Assembly: GCA_021797735.1 (NCBI GenBank)
Contig: JAJZZE010000001.1
Coordinates: 45,053 to 109,052, forward strand
DNA length: 64,000 bases
Origin: Thermoplasmata archaeon
GTDB taxonomy: Archaea > Thermoplasmatota > Thermoplasmata > Thermoplasmatales > Thermoplasmataceae
Direction: 5' to 3'
Each line of letters opens with the position of its first letter. Position 1 is the first letter of the stretch. The position numbers were made by a program, and so were the translations under genes. Positions 10,052-19,769 of this stretch are shown here, in pieces. The notes beneath the pieces are model-generated. The model searched no databases, was not told the DNA's origin, and saw only the letters and a program-made list of their open reading frames with translations.

Positions 10052-10594
10052 TTATGACATAATGTGTTTAAAATAGTTATCCATTTTATAATTTTCATTA
10101 GCAATAAATTTATTTTTCAGTTTGGTAATATCTATATTTTCTATTTTATTAATAGTATCTATTTTCATAGCACGTGAAATAACATTTTTATACGTTTTGA
10201 TGTGCCCCCTCTGTTTATGAATATTTGCAACGCATAATAATATTATAAATTGGTAAGTTTTCTTCATTATGCCATATTGTTCATGCCAGATATTCTCCAG
10301 AACATCATGTGCTTCCCAGTATCTCTGTTCCGAAATCAGATAAATAGCATAATCCAAAGATTTTATATTATTTGAATTTACATTAATTTTATAATATTTT
10401 TCTTTAAACAACAACATGATTCTATTGTTTATCTCATTATATGCTGCTATTTCTATATGGTTGTCTGCTATTCTCAAATCATATATGCTGGCATCAAGAG
10501 TTTTAATAAATTTTAATTCTCTGTCTCTACATAAATTTTTCATTTTTATGTTGTAGATATAAATGTACCTATTTTTTATTAAAACATTAACCAT
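10052..10594 (-). CDS. DUF309 domain protein
   Basis: The 180-residue product carries the DUF309 signature YWEAHDVLENIWHEQYG at about residues 90-106, followed by a helical segment with IILLCVANIHKQRGH, as in TTHA0068-like small helical proteins. The N-terminal 85 residues are an additional beta-rich part without recognised family. Function of the family is not established. An internal Met at codon 18 is an alternative start, but an AATAATATAA box about 30 bases before 10594 favours the longer form. It stands alone on the minus strand. Confidence 0.75.
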   Translation of the reverse strand: MVNVLIKNRYIYIYNIKMKNLCRDRELKFIKTLDASIYDLRIADNHIEIAAYNEINNRIMLLFKEKYYKINVNSNNIKSLDYAIYLISEQRYWEAHDVLENIWHEQYGIMKKTYQFIILLCVANIHKQRGHIKTYKNVISRAMKIDTINKIENIDITKLKNKFIANENYKMDNYFKHIMS

Positions 10595-11427
10595 TATAAT
10601 TCACTAAAGTATTTCAATTATATTATTTATTGTTTCTATGTCTTTTTTTAACGGTATTATGAATTAAACCACTATTTAAGTATTACCTAAATGTATATAT
10701 ACCAATTATCCGCCATTATCTCTCCAGTAGGAAATTGCCAGATACCTCAAATTCCTAAGTTCTCATGGGGATTTGTATGATGAGGCATACATAATGCACA
10801 AATTCATTCTGAAATGGGATTAATTTAAGAACTTACATTATAGAAAGATGTGAAATTTCTAACTGTTAATAACTGTTATGATTAAATATAGTGGTAATAT
10901 TAAAGCGAGAATAAAATTAAGCAGTAAAAAGATAAATACCTTATAGATGAAAAAATGGAAAAGATCAGAAAATTATCAATAATGTGGGTTTTAGTATAGC
11001 TAAAACTAAATAGAAAGGTATTCATTATTTTCATACATTGGAAATATTAACCGGAATAGCAAAGATCTGTTTCTAACCACGAATGAGAACATTGATGCAA
11101 CTATTAACATGATACCACGCATGCCGATATCTTGAAATATTTTCCATTATATAAACAGTATGATATATGATTAATGACAAACCTGCAATGGTGATGTCCC
11201 CACACAGCTTGAAAAGTAATCCGAACAAGTTCCACCACGATATCAGGCGTAAAATGAAAAACTTTCACAGTGTGCTATGAAGGTATATCAGTTAAGTAAT
11301 GTTAAAGTTTTTATAGATAAAGTTATAATTATAAACTATAAGTAAATAACATAAAAACATTTAAAATAGTATATATAATCTCAATATTAATGATAAAAAT
11401 TTAAATTACATTGTTTTAAAAATTATT

Positions 11428-11444
11428 TACTAACCAAATAAGTA
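11428..11444 (+). promoter_or_regulatory. TACT-N9-AGTA operator upstream of the ABC transporter
   Basis: TACT and AGTA half-sites are separated by nine bases, ending about 10 bases before the TATA box CATATAAATA (11454-11463). The same element with identical spacing occurs before the glycosidase gene at 18079-18095. Half-sites TACT/AGTA are those of known TrmB motifs (there with a shorter spacer). The TrmB gene between the two sites is the candidate regulator. Confidence 0.6.
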
Positions 11445-11473
11445 AGAAATAAACATATAAATACATGGTTAGT
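11429..11473. promoter_or_regulatory. Inverted repeat ACTAACCA/TGGTTAGT flanking the TATA box
   Basis: Perfect 8-base arms at 11429-11436 and 11466-11473 bracket the TATA box of the binding-protein gene. The left arm overlaps the TACT-N9-AGTA element. A dimeric regulator could bridge the promoter; a GAGGT ribosome site (11489-11493) then precedes ATG 11501. Confidence 0.45.
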
Positions 11474-11500
11474 TATATTTAAAATAATGAGGTACATAAT

Positions 11501-13303
11501 ATGAAAAATAAAAAGTTGTTAATTGCAATAGTAATATTAACTGTTTTTATAATGATAGCTATAAATTTTAATGTTTTTTACTCTAATAGCAGTAACAGTT
11601 CGACTAAACCTGACAGCACAGGCAATGCTCCTACTGGAACACTATATTTATCACCAGGACCATCACCGGCATTTACAGATAATTTTAATCCATTCAACAT
11701 ATGGAGCTCACCTGCCGGTATAATGTCATTGCTTTATGAGCCACTTTTCCAGATAAATACATACAATGGCACAACGATACCATGGTTAGCAACAAATTAC
11801 ACATGGTCACACAATAATACATTGTTAACGTTAAATTTAAGACATAATGTGCAATTCAGCAATGGTATGCCATTTAATTCATCAGACGTTGTATTTACAT
11901 TTAACACACAGAAAAACGTGAGTGGTCAGTGGAGCAATATAAATCACATATCAGCAGTAAATAAGTATACAGTTAATTTTAACTTTTCCAAACCTGATGT
12001 ACAGTGTTTATTCTATTTAGGTTCTAATTTTATGCTTCCAGAACCGTTATGGAAGGGCGTATCAAACCCGGCAAGCAAGGTTATTAAAACGCCTGTAGGT
12101 ACCGGCCCATATACATTAAGTAGTTTCAGTGGTCAGAAAATAGTATTAACTGCAAATCCAAATTACTGGCAGCCAAATGAACCGCACATAAAAAACGTTG
12201 TTTATATAGATTACACAAGCAGCAGTGCATTAACTCTGGCACTTGCGGAGGGGAAAATACAATGGACATCTGCATTTGCACCAAATGTAACGCAGTTATT
12301 TGTACAAAATAACCCAAAAGCCAATCATTATTGGTTCCCACCAGGGCAACCGGTTACATTAATAACAAACGATGCCATATACCCATTTAACCTGAGCTAT
12401 TTCAGGCAGGCAATAAGTTTATCAATAAACAGAACAAAAATATGCAATGTAGGAGAATATGGATATGAAAAACCTGCAAACGCAGCAAATATACTGCAAC
12501 AGCAATTATTCTGGTTAAATTCTACCAATGCAAATCTGGCAAAGGAACTTGCAGCTTACAACACAACAAAGGCATTAAAATTACTTACGAGTCATGGGTT
12601 TACAATGACAAAGGGGAGATTATACGAACCGAATGGAACAAAGTTACCGGGAATAACATTAATGTCTGTTGCTGGATATACCGATTGGGATGCTGATATA
12701 TCAATTATTGCATCAGAATTAGCACATATAGGCATTAAAGTTACTACAGAAACACCAACTCAAAGTGGTCTTTCATCGGATATAGCAACAGGCAACTTCC
12801 AGATGGCACAGGATACAGTGACTGGAATAGGGCCAAATCCATGGTACGATTACACCGGTCTTATAGGGCCGGTAACGCCTATAGATAAAACGACAGGTGT
12901 AAATGAGGAAAGATGGAACTATACAAATACCAATTTCATGAGCTCATATAATAATTTCACAAAAACAAGCAATACCACAGAACAGAAAACTTTGATAAAT
13001 AACATGGCAAGCATAATGCTAAATCAGATGCCAATGATACCCCTAGTGTACTCTGCCGACTTTTATGAATATGTAAATAGCTCAATAGGAGGGTTCCCAA
13101 ATCAGAGTAACCATTACTGGATACCCATGCCATGGTATCCCGGTCCTATGGAAGTTGTAGAATTACATTTATATGCTAAAAGCAATAGTGCAGCAACGAC
13201 CAATTATAGTGATTACTATATTGTGGGTGGATTGATAGCAATAGCTGCAGTAGCAGGTATATCATCAATATACATTAAAAGGAGGAGAGCAAAAGATAAT
13301 TAA
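11501..13303 (+). CDS. ABC transporter substrate-binding protein (Opp/Dpp class)
   Basis: The 600-residue lipid-independent binding protein belongs to the family 5 solute-binding proteins. It has an N-terminal membrane segment (about 5-27), a Ser/Thr/Asn-rich spacer, the family 5 core (for example ATNYTWSHNNTLLTLNLR and HNVQFSNGMPFNSSDVVFTF) and a C-terminal membrane helix with a basic end (about 570-600). Such double anchoring with an S/T-rich linker is known in archaeal sugar-binding proteins of this class. It heads an operon of two permeases and two ATPases followed by TrmB and a GH1 enzyme, so a di- or oligosaccharide ligand is more likely than a peptide. Confidence 0.9.
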   Translation: MKNKKLLIAIVILTVFIMIAINFNVFYSNSSNSSTKPDSTGNAPTGTLYLSPGPSPAFTDNFNPFNIWSSPAGIMSLLYEPLFQINTYNGTTIPWLATNYTWSHNNTLLTLNLRHNVQFSNGMPFNSSDVVFTFNTQKNVSGQWSNINHISAVNKYTVNFNFSKPDVQCLFYLGSNFMLPEPLWKGVSNPASKVIKTPVGTGPYTLSSFSGQKIVLTANPNYWQPNEPHIKNVVYIDYTSSSALTLALAEGKIQWTSAFAPNVTQLFVQNNPKANHYWFPPGQPVTLITNDAIYPFNLSYFRQAISLSINRTKICNVGEYGYEKPANAANILQQQLFWLNSTNANLAKELAAYNTTKALKLLTSHGFTMTKGRLYEPNGTKLPGITLMSVAGYTDWDADISIIASELAHIGIKVTTETPTQSGLSSDIATGNFQMAQDTVTGIGPNPWYDYTGLIGPVTPIDKTTGVNEERWNYTNTNFMSSYNNFTKTSNTTEQKTLINNMASIMLNQMPMIPLVYSADFYEYVNSSIGGFPNQSNHYWIPMPWYPGPMEVVELHLYAKSNSAATTNYSDYYIVGGLIAIAAVAGISSIYIKRRRAKDN

Positions 13304-13313
13304 AGTGAAATAA

Positions 13314-14315
13314 ATGATACCTTATAAATATATTTTTAAAAAAAGCATTGCGTTTCTTGTAGTTCTATACGGAGCAATAACTTTAAATTTTTTATTACCA
13401 AGATTACTCCCCGGAAATCCTGCGGAAATAGTGTATTTAGCAATAATAAAGCAGGGGGGTGGATCTATAAATCCAATATACGTACATCAGCTGGAATCAG
13501 AATACGGTATATCAAATGCACCCATGTATTCTCAGTATTTCCAGTATTTAATTGACCTGTTGCACGGGAACCTTGGAGTTTCTATAGCATTTTTCCCTGA
13601 CCCGGTTAGTTCTATATTGGCAGGGGCGTTACCATGGACATTATACCTTGTAATCACTTCAATCGTAATCTCATTTTTTATCGGCAATAGGTTGGGAAGA
13701 TATGCTGGTATAAACAGAAACACATTTAAGGATTTATTCGTGGATTTATTTTCAATGTTTATGGCATCATTTCCGGCGTTTGTACTTGCATTTATCATGC
13801 TTGATATATTTTCCGTAGATTCCGGTATATTTCCCTTAGGGGGTGCATACAGTTCAAGTGTAAACATAGGATTTAATTTACCTTTTATAATAAGTGCAGT
13901 TTATCATTCATTTTTACCGATATTAACTATAATATTAACATCAATAGGTGGCTGGGTCTTAGGTATGAGAAATAATATTATACCAAATGTAAACAGTGAT
14001 TTTATAACCTTTTCCCAGAATCTTGGCCTCAAAAAAGAACAGATAAACAGGATAGCGTATAGAAATGCAATACTGCCAAATTTAACTGGTTTTTCTATGT
14101 CCATAGGTCTGTCTGTAAGTGGAGTCATAATAGAAGAGTCAATTTTTTCATATCCAGGTGTAGGTCTATATATGATTACTGCAATTGGCTCCCTTGACTA
14201 TCCATTACTCCAGGGTATATTTTTAATGGTAATTATATCTGTACTGGTAGGTAATTTAATAGTGGATATATTATATGGGTTTTTTGATCCAAGAATAAAA
14301 CAGGAGGGAGAATAA
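13314..14315 (+). CDS. ABC transporter permease (DppB-like)
   Basis: This 333-residue inner-membrane protein has about six membrane helices and the DppB N-terminal pattern (LLPGNPAE, then a long extracytoplasmic loop). The EAA-type loop that docks the ATPase is around 245-265 (SQNLGLKKEQINRIAYRNAI), and the ending LVDILYGFFDPRIK type (here IVDILYGFFDPRIK) is typical. It starts 10 bases after the binding-protein gene and its stop overlaps the next start (TAATG), so translation is coupled. Confidence 0.92.
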   Translation: MIPYKYIFKKSIAFLVVLYGAITLNFLLPRLLPGNPAEIVYLAIIKQGGGSINPIYVHQLESEYGISNAPMYSQYFQYLIDLLHGNLGVSIAFFPDPVSSILAGALPWTLYLVITSIVISFFIGNRLGRYAGINRNTFKDLFVDLFSMFMASFPAFVLAFIMLDIFSVDSGIFPLGGAYSSSVNIGFNLPFIISAVYHSFLPILTIILTSIGGWVLGMRNNIIPNVNSDFITFSQNLGLKKEQINRIAYRNAILPNLTGFSMSIGLSVSGVIIEESIFSYPGVGLYMITAIGSLDYPLLQGIFLMVIISVLVGNLIVDILYGFFDPRIKQEGE

Positions 14316-15274
14316 TGAACCATGATTTATTTAAAAACAGTACTGTAAATGGGGTTTCATTTAAATTTAATAAAATAATAAAGCCATTGAAAATACTGTT
14401 AACAAACAATAAGGCAAAGGTAGGTTTTATAATACTTGCCGGTATGATAATTTTCGGTGTTTTAGGTCAGTTTTTTGCACCATATAATCCAAATAGATAT
14501 GAATTTGTAAGATCTATGCCACCCTCATACAGTCACCTACTTGGAACAACTGTGTATGGGCAGGATGTTTTTTCGCAGCTATTCTATGGCGCAGCACCGA
14601 CATTGCTTGTTGGATTTTCCGTCGGTATTATTGGAACATTTATATCGATTTTTGTGGGCATAAGTGCAGGTTTTGCATCTGAAAGAATAAATAATATTGT
14701 TACGGGAATAATAAATATATTTTTGATAATACCGGGTGTATTGTTAATCATGTTATTCGGTTCATATTTTCTCGGGATACATCAATCTCTCGGCTATTTG
14801 CCAACTATACTGATACTTGTAATAACTGGCTGGGCTTTCGGCGCCAGAACATTCAGGTCAATAACATTATCAATTGCCAAGAGGGATTTTATATTATCGT
14901 CAATGCTAATCGGGGAATCCAGGTTAGGTATAATATTCAGGCAGATTATAAGAGCTATATTTCCTGTTATAATATCAAATTTCTTTTTTACAGCCATGTA
15001 CGGTACAATGGGCTTAACATTTGTAGAATATTTAGGCGTTGGGAATCTTTTACAGGTAAACTGGGGGACAATGCTATACTGGGCAATAAACAATGAGGCG
15101 TATTTAACGGGATTATGGTGGTGGATTTTACCGCCCAGCTTCATGATTTCAATACTGATGTTTTCATTTATACTGTTAAATTTCGGTATGGATGAAATAG
15201 GAAATCCCTCATTGAGAAGATTTAACAGCAAAAAAAATAAAAAAGGTGATTTAAATGAGCATCCTGAGAACTGA
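14315..15274 (+). CDS. ABC transporter permease (DppC-like)
   Basis: The 319-residue partner permease has a cytoplasmic N-terminus of about 35 residues, then six membrane helices. Typical DppC features include the segment ending HLLGTTVYGQDVFSQLFYGA and the EAA-like loop near 205-225 (SSMLIGESRLGIIFRQIIRA). The start is well defined: GGAGGGAG lies just upstream and the ATG overlaps the preceding stop by one base. Its 3' end overlaps the first ATPase gene by 20 bases. It would pair with the DppB-like protein to form the membrane channel. Confidence 0.92.
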   Translation: MNHDLFKNSTVNGVSFKFNKIIKPLKILLTNNKAKVGFIILAGMIIFGVLGQFFAPYNPNRYEFVRSMPPSYSHLLGTTVYGQDVFSQLFYGAAPTLLVGFSVGIIGTFISIFVGISAGFASERINNIVTGIINIFLIIPGVLLIMLFGSYFLGIHQSLGYLPTILILVITGWAFGARTFRSITLSIAKRDFILSSMLIGESRLGIIFRQIIRAIFPVIISNFFFTAMYGTMGLTFVEYLGVGNLLQVNWGTMLYWAINNEAYLTGLWWWILPPSFMISILMFSFILLNFGMDEIGNPSLRRFNSKKNKKGDLNEHPEN

Positions 15275-16043
15275 AAATTTATCAAAAGTATTTATCTCAA
15301 GAAAAGGCATTGTAAAGAGTGAAAATGTTGTTGCCCTTGATAATGTTAATATAGAGTTAAATGAAAGGGAATTAATAGGAGTTGTGGGTGCAAGTGGAAG
15401 TGGCAAAAGTACACTGGCAAAAACCCTTGTTTTTCTGTATAAACCAACAACAGGAAATATATATTTCAGGGATGAAAATATCACAAAATACAAATCAGGA
15501 AAAATCAAAAAATACAGGAAAAATATACAGATGGTATTTCAGGACCCATATGCATCTCTGGATCCAAATCACACGGTTGAATGGCATGTCAAAAGGCCTT
15601 TGATATTAATAAAATATAAGGGTGATATAAACGAAAGGATAAATGAATTACTGAATATGGTAACATTGAATCCACCTGAATATTATAGAAATAAATTTCC
15701 ACACCAGTTATCCGGTGGCCAGAGGCAGAGGGTTTATCTCGCAAGGGCCCTAGCCGTTGAGCCCAGCATACTGATTGCGGATGAACCGGTTTCAATGCTC
15801 GATGTTTCTGTAAGAATTGGGATATTAAATTTATTAAAAAACATAAGGGATATGTTAGATTTAAGTATAATATATATTACGCATGATCTGAATACTGTAA
15901 GTATGATTACCGATAGAATATACGTTATGCATGATGGAAAAATAGTTGAAGAGGGTAATACGGACAGTATAATAAAAAATCCCATGAATTCATATACACG
16001 GGAATTAATAGAGGCTGCACCAAATCCATACAAGAGGATATAA
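15255..16043 (+). CDS. ABC transporter ATP-binding protein (Opp/Dpp class)
   Basis: A 262-residue ATPase with Walker A GASGSGKST (about 46-54), Q-loop MVFQDPYASLDP, signature LSGGQRQR (about 153) and Walker B ILIADEPVSMLD, followed by the switch HD in ITHDLN. It is shorter than many Opp ATPases because the C-terminal oligopeptide-transporter extension is almost absent. An AAGGTGAT ribosome site lies inside the end of the permease gene. It works with the next ATPase as an asymmetric pair. Confidence 0.93.
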   Translation: MSILRTENLSKVFISRKGIVKSENVVALDNVNIELNERELIGVVGASGSGKSTLAKTLVFLYKPTTGNIYFRDENITKYKSGKIKKYRKNIQMVFQDPYASLDPNHTVEWHVKRPLILIKYKGDINERINELLNMVTLNPPEYYRNKFPHQLSGGQRQRVYLARALAVEPSILIADEPVSMLDVSVRIGILNLLKNIRDMLDLSIIYITHDLNTVSMITDRIYVMHDGKIVEEGNTDSIIKNPMNSYTRELIEAAPNPYKRI

Positions 16044-16044
16044 A

Positions 16045-17028
16045 ATGTATAATTACATTCTTGAAGTTAAAAATTTAAATGCCGGTTATTACACGGAAGC
16101 TGGTTTCACAGAGGTTTTAAGAAATATAGATTTCAGTGTAAAGAGAAATATTATACTTGGCATAGCCGGAGAATCAGGTTCCGGCAAAAGTACCCTGGCA
16201 TCATCATTATATAATTCGTTGAAATATCCTGGCAAGATTACGGGGGGCAGTATAATACTTAATGGAATAGATATATTAAGTACAAAGCCAAACGATCTGA
16301 GAAAACTCAGGGGGGTAAAATATTCATTTATACCACAGGCAGCAATGAACGCATTAAACCCTGTTAAAAAAATAAGATTTCAATTTTATGATGTTATGAT
16401 GGCACATAATATAAACAATGAAAATGAACAGGATAAAAAAATAGATGAAATATTAAAACTCGTAAGGCTTAATAACAATGTTCTTAATAATTACCCGCAT
16501 GAATTATCGGGTGGTATGCGCCAGAGGGTCGTAATAGCAATGGCATTAGTTCTATCTCCTGAACTCGTAATACTTGATGAGCCAACAACAGGCCTCGATG
16601 TTCTGGTTGAGCATAATATACTGGTTGATATTAAAAAAATTCAAAGGAATTTAGGAATAACAATGATATTTATCTCCCATGATTTATCTATATTATTTGA
16701 GATAACAGACGAAATGATAATGATGTATGGTGGTGAAATAGTTGAGTCCGGTTCATATGATAATTTATTAACTCATCCTGCGAATCCATATACATATTTA
16801 CTGGAAAAGAGTATACCCAGAATCGGAATAAAAATAGATGATAATCTGTTAATAAAAGGACCACCCATGAATTTTTCAAGCATGGGTAAGGGTTGCTATT
16901 TTTATGAGAGGTGCATATACTCACAAAAACAATGCTCAGTTAATCATCCAGACCTTAAAGCAATGAAAGGTGAAAACCATTCATATCGCTGTTTCAGATA
17001 TCCTGAATGGGAAAAAAATACAGTATAA
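16045..17028 (+). CDS. ABC transporter ATP-binding protein with C-terminal Cys-rich extension
   Basis: The 327-residue ATPase shows Walker A GESGSGKST (about 44-52), Q-loop IPQAAMNALNP, signature LSGGMRQR and Walker B LVILDEPTTGLD. Its last 60 residues form the oligo_HPY extension, with four spaced cysteines (GCYFYERCIYSQKQC and a later RCF) that in related ATPases bind an Fe-S cluster. It begins one base after the first ATPase and ends the transporter part of the operon; the TrmB gene follows 33 bases on. Confidence 0.93.
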   Translation: MYNYILEVKNLNAGYYTEAGFTEVLRNIDFSVKRNIILGIAGESGSGKSTLASSLYNSLKYPGKITGGSIILNGIDILSTKPNDLRKLRGVKYSFIPQAAMNALNPVKKIRFQFYDVMMAHNINNENEQDKKIDEILKLVRLNNNVLNNYPHELSGGMRQRVVIAMALVLSPELVILDEPTTGLDVLVEHNILVDIKKIQRNLGITMIFISHDLSILFEITDEMIMMYGGEIVESGSYDNLLTHPANPYTYLLEKSIPRIGIKIDDNLLIKGPPMNFSSMGKGCYFYERCIYSQKQCSVNHPDLKAMKGENHSYRCFRYPEWEKNTV

Positions 17029-17061
17029 AAATATTATATATAAAAACGATATAGGATATGA

Positions 17062-18078
17062 ATGGATGATGATTTATTTTCTGAATTAACAAAATTCGGT
17101 TTATCAAACTATGAAATAAAAATTTATAAAACATTATTACTGAAGGGTCCAAATACACCCACAGGAACCGTTAAAATAGCGGGCATACCCCAGCCAAGAA
17201 TATATGACCTGTTTTCATCGCTGGAGAAAAAGGGCTTTGTTGACACAGTAACAGGCAAAAAACACTTATACCGTGCTGTTCCTGTTTCCCAGGTATTGCG
17301 GCACGAAGTTCTCTGGCTTGACAATTATGTGAATGAACTTGAAAGTTATGTTGAAAAATACAGGGAAACCGAAGATTTAAAGGAACCGTATATATGGTTT
17401 GTTAAGGGAAATAAAAATGTAAATGACAGGATAATATCAATGATTTACTCTGCAAGGAATGAGATTATAATGGCATTATCACATGAATCATACATTAACG
17501 TAAAAAAATTTATAAACCAGGCATTAAAAAAGGGCATTACAGTTGCGCTCGTTCTCTTCAAAGATACAAATGATAATGAACTGAAAACCGTACCCTCTGG
17601 AGTAATATTAAAAAAACGCTGTGAGAAACCATTAGAAATGGTTCTTGTAGACCGTAGTTCCGTTCTATCAAATTTAAAAAGTGGAATAGAGAATATGGAT
17701 TATTCGATATATCTTGAAGAGGACCAGTTACTGCATGTTTTAAGTTATTACTTTTTTTATGATATATGGCTTCCATCAGAGTATGTAATCTATCCAGAAA
17801 ATGTCATTCACTATAAATTAAATAATATATGGTTAATATGCGATATCATAGATTATTATCTGGCTAAAAAAATAAGGCTTAAGGGAGAGTTAAATGGTAT
17901 AATGAATAATAAAAGCATTTCAATGAAATGTGAAATAATTAAAACAGATAGAATAAACGGTGTAAGGCAAACATTTTTTGTCACAGATGGCAAAAACACA
18001 TACTCTGTTGGGGGCAAATCAGCCTTCAGGGAGGATATAAAGCTCGTAGATATTACAGTATCGAGACTATTAAATTAA
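17062..18078 (+). CDS. TrmB-family transcriptional regulator
   Basis: The 338-residue protein begins with the TrmB winged helix-turn-helix (about 1-75: FGLSNYEIKIYKTLLLKGP, then IAGIPQPRIYDLFSSLEKKGFV) and continues with a TrmB-type sensor region (about 105-335) that binds sugars in characterised relatives. It sits between an Opp-type transporter and a GH1 glycosidase, so it most likely controls both. The conserved TACT-N9-AGTA elements upstream of 11501 and 18135 are candidate sites. No copy is seen before its own gene, which probably reads through from the operon. Confidence 0.9.
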   Translation: MDDDLFSELTKFGLSNYEIKIYKTLLLKGPNTPTGTVKIAGIPQPRIYDLFSSLEKKGFVDTVTGKKHLYRAVPVSQVLRHEVLWLDNYVNELESYVEKYRETEDLKEPYIWFVKGNKNVNDRIISMIYSARNEIIMALSHESYINVKKFINQALKKGITVALVLFKDTNDNELKTVPSGVILKKRCEKPLEMVLVDRSSVLSNLKSGIENMDYSIYLEEDQLLHVLSYYFFYDIWLPSEYVIYPENVIHYKLNNIWLICDIIDYYLAKKIRLKGELNGIMNNKSISMKCEIIKTDRINGVRQTFFVTDGKNTYSVGGKSAFREDIKLVDITVSRLLN

Positions 18079-18095
18079 TACTATTAATAAAAGTA
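18079..18095 (+). promoter_or_regulatory. TACT-N9-AGTA operator upstream of the glycosidase
   Basis: TACT at 18079-18082 and AGTA at 18092-18095 are separated by nine bases, as at 11428-11444. A CTTTAATAA box follows at 18107-18115, about 20-28 bases before ATG 18135, so the element lies immediately upstream of the TATA box. That position usually means activation. Confidence 0.6.
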
Positions 18096-18134
18096 ATTTG
18101 CAAATGCTTTAATAACAAAAATTAATAAAATATT

Positions 18135-19574
18135 ATGGTTTCAGACAATTTTAAATTTGGTTTTTCTGAATGTGGATTTCAATCGGAAATGGGTTTATCA
18201 GGTACAGATTGTAACTCTGACTGGTTTATATGGTCAAATGATAAAAGGAATATTGAAAAACATTACGTTTCAGGTGATCTGCCACAAAACGGTGTGGCAT
18301 ACTGGGATTTATATAAGCAGGATCATGACAATGCAGATAAATTAAATATGAATGCAGCAAGATTAGGAATAGAATGGTCCAGAATATTTCCGGAATCAAC
18401 AGAAAATATAAAGGTTGATGTAAGATATGATAACGACGATATATTATACATAGGAATTGATGACGAAGCAATAAAAAAAATGGATGAAATTTCGGATAAG
18501 AATGCAATAAAACATTATAGTGATATATTCAATGATTTTAAATCAAGAAATAAATTTTTGATAGTAAACCTTTATCACTGGGTAATACCAAAATGGCTAA
18601 ATGACCCATCAGGTTTTACCGATAATGATAAGCAGAGGGCAATAGGTGGCTGTTTCAATAACCATATAATTATAGAATTTGCGAAATACTGTGCATACAT
18701 ATCCAGTAAATTTGATTATATGGCCGACCGCTGGTCAACAATGAATGAACCAAACATGGTTTATCAGGGTTGCAGTGCCGACAGCTCATATAACGGCATA
18801 GCCATGAGAAAAAAGAAATTTGCAGAGGCACATGCAAGGGCATATGACGCAATAAAACTGTACTCTAAAAAACCTGTGGGTGTAATATTTGCAAACGGTG
18901 ATATTCAATCCATAGATAATGATACTGATATATTAAACAAAGCAAAATTTTTCAACAGATATTCATTTTTTGACCCGATAATAAATGGCGATTTATCATG
19001 GTACTATGAATTAATAAATGATGGAAAATCAATAAAAATAAGGAATGATATGAAAAATAGGGTTGACTGGCTTGGTTTAAATTATTATAGCAGAGACGTT
19101 ATAAAAAGGAATGATTCAGGCTGGGAAATACTGAAGGGCTATGGCCATTACTGTGGTGATATGAAAAAATCTCTGGATGGCAGATCCGTTAGCGACACTG
19201 GCTGGGAAATATACCCTGATGGCATATATAATATAATAATGGATTATTATAATAGATATAAAATACCCATAACAATTACAGAAAATGGCATGGCAGATGA
19301 TATGGATAGATATAGATCGGATTATATTATATCGCATTTTTATAATATAGAAAAAGCAGTAAATGATGGTGCCGAAGTTGATGGATACTATCACTGGTCA
19401 TTAACAGATAATTATGAATGGGCATCAGGTTTTTCAAAAAAATTTGGTCTGTTTAAGGTAAATATGGAAACAAAGGAGAGGTTTATGAGGCCAAGCGCCT
19501 TAATTTATAAGGAGATAATAGACAACCATGGCGTTCCAGATGACCTTAAATGGATAGCGGAATGTAAAATATAA
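18135..19574 (+). CDS. Family 1 beta-glycosidase (beta-galactosidase/glucosidase)
   Basis: The 479-residue enzyme matches archaeal GH1 glycosidases of the LacS type (about 490 residues). The acid/base Glu is in TMNEPN (Glu205) and the nucleophile in ITENGMAD (Glu383). WSRIFPE, LYHWVIPKWL and DGYYHWSLTDNYEWA are further GH1 signatures. It has no signal peptide and would hydrolyse imported beta-linked oligosaccharides such as cellobiose or lactose in the cytoplasm. It follows the ABC-transporter/TrmB operon but has its own promoter with the shared TACT-N9-AGTA element. Confidence 0.95.
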   Translation: MVSDNFKFGFSECGFQSEMGLSGTDCNSDWFIWSNDKRNIEKHYVSGDLPQNGVAYWDLYKQDHDNADKLNMNAARLGIEWSRIFPESTENIKVDVRYDNDDILYIGIDDEAIKKMDEISDKNAIKHYSDIFNDFKSRNKFLIVNLYHWVIPKWLNDPSGFTDNDKQRAIGGCFNNHIIIEFAKYCAYISSKFDYMADRWSTMNEPNMVYQGCSADSSYNGIAMRKKKFAEAHARAYDAIKLYSKKPVGVIFANGDIQSIDNDTDILNKAKFFNRYSFFDPIINGDLSWYYELINDGKSIKIRNDMKNRVDWLGLNYYSRDVIKRNDSGWEILKGYGHYCGDMKKSLDGRSVSDTGWEIYPDGIYNIIMDYYNRYKIPITITENGMADDMDRYRSDYIISHFYNIEKAVNDGAEVDGYYHWSLTDNYEWASGFSKKFGLFKVNMETKERFMRPSALIYKEIIDNHGVPDDLKWIAECKI

Positions 19575-19769
19575 GTAACACATATTTTCCGAATTTTATT
19601 AGTAATGTTATAATTTTCTATAAATAACCGTGATAAAATATCTATTAATATTTTGGAAAATCCGGCATTGCAGATAACAACAATGGCTTCCGTTATAGAT
19701 CTGGCAATAGAAATATTGAGAGGTGGTTTATATACATATATTTTTATATATTAATGATATGAAGAGTTA

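Larger units (their letters stand above)
10595..11500. other. 906-base gene-poor region with decayed coding sequence
   Basis: No intact gene is found. Short protein-like stretches in different plus-strand frames are interrupted by stops (for example 10736-10821 reading RYLKFLSSHGDLYDEAY and 11024-11135 reading GNINRNSKDLF then TTNENIDATINM, with a frame change into DTTHADILKYFPLYKQ). This pattern fits a decayed gene or mobile element. The right end holds the ABC-transporter promoter and operator. Confidence 0.45.
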
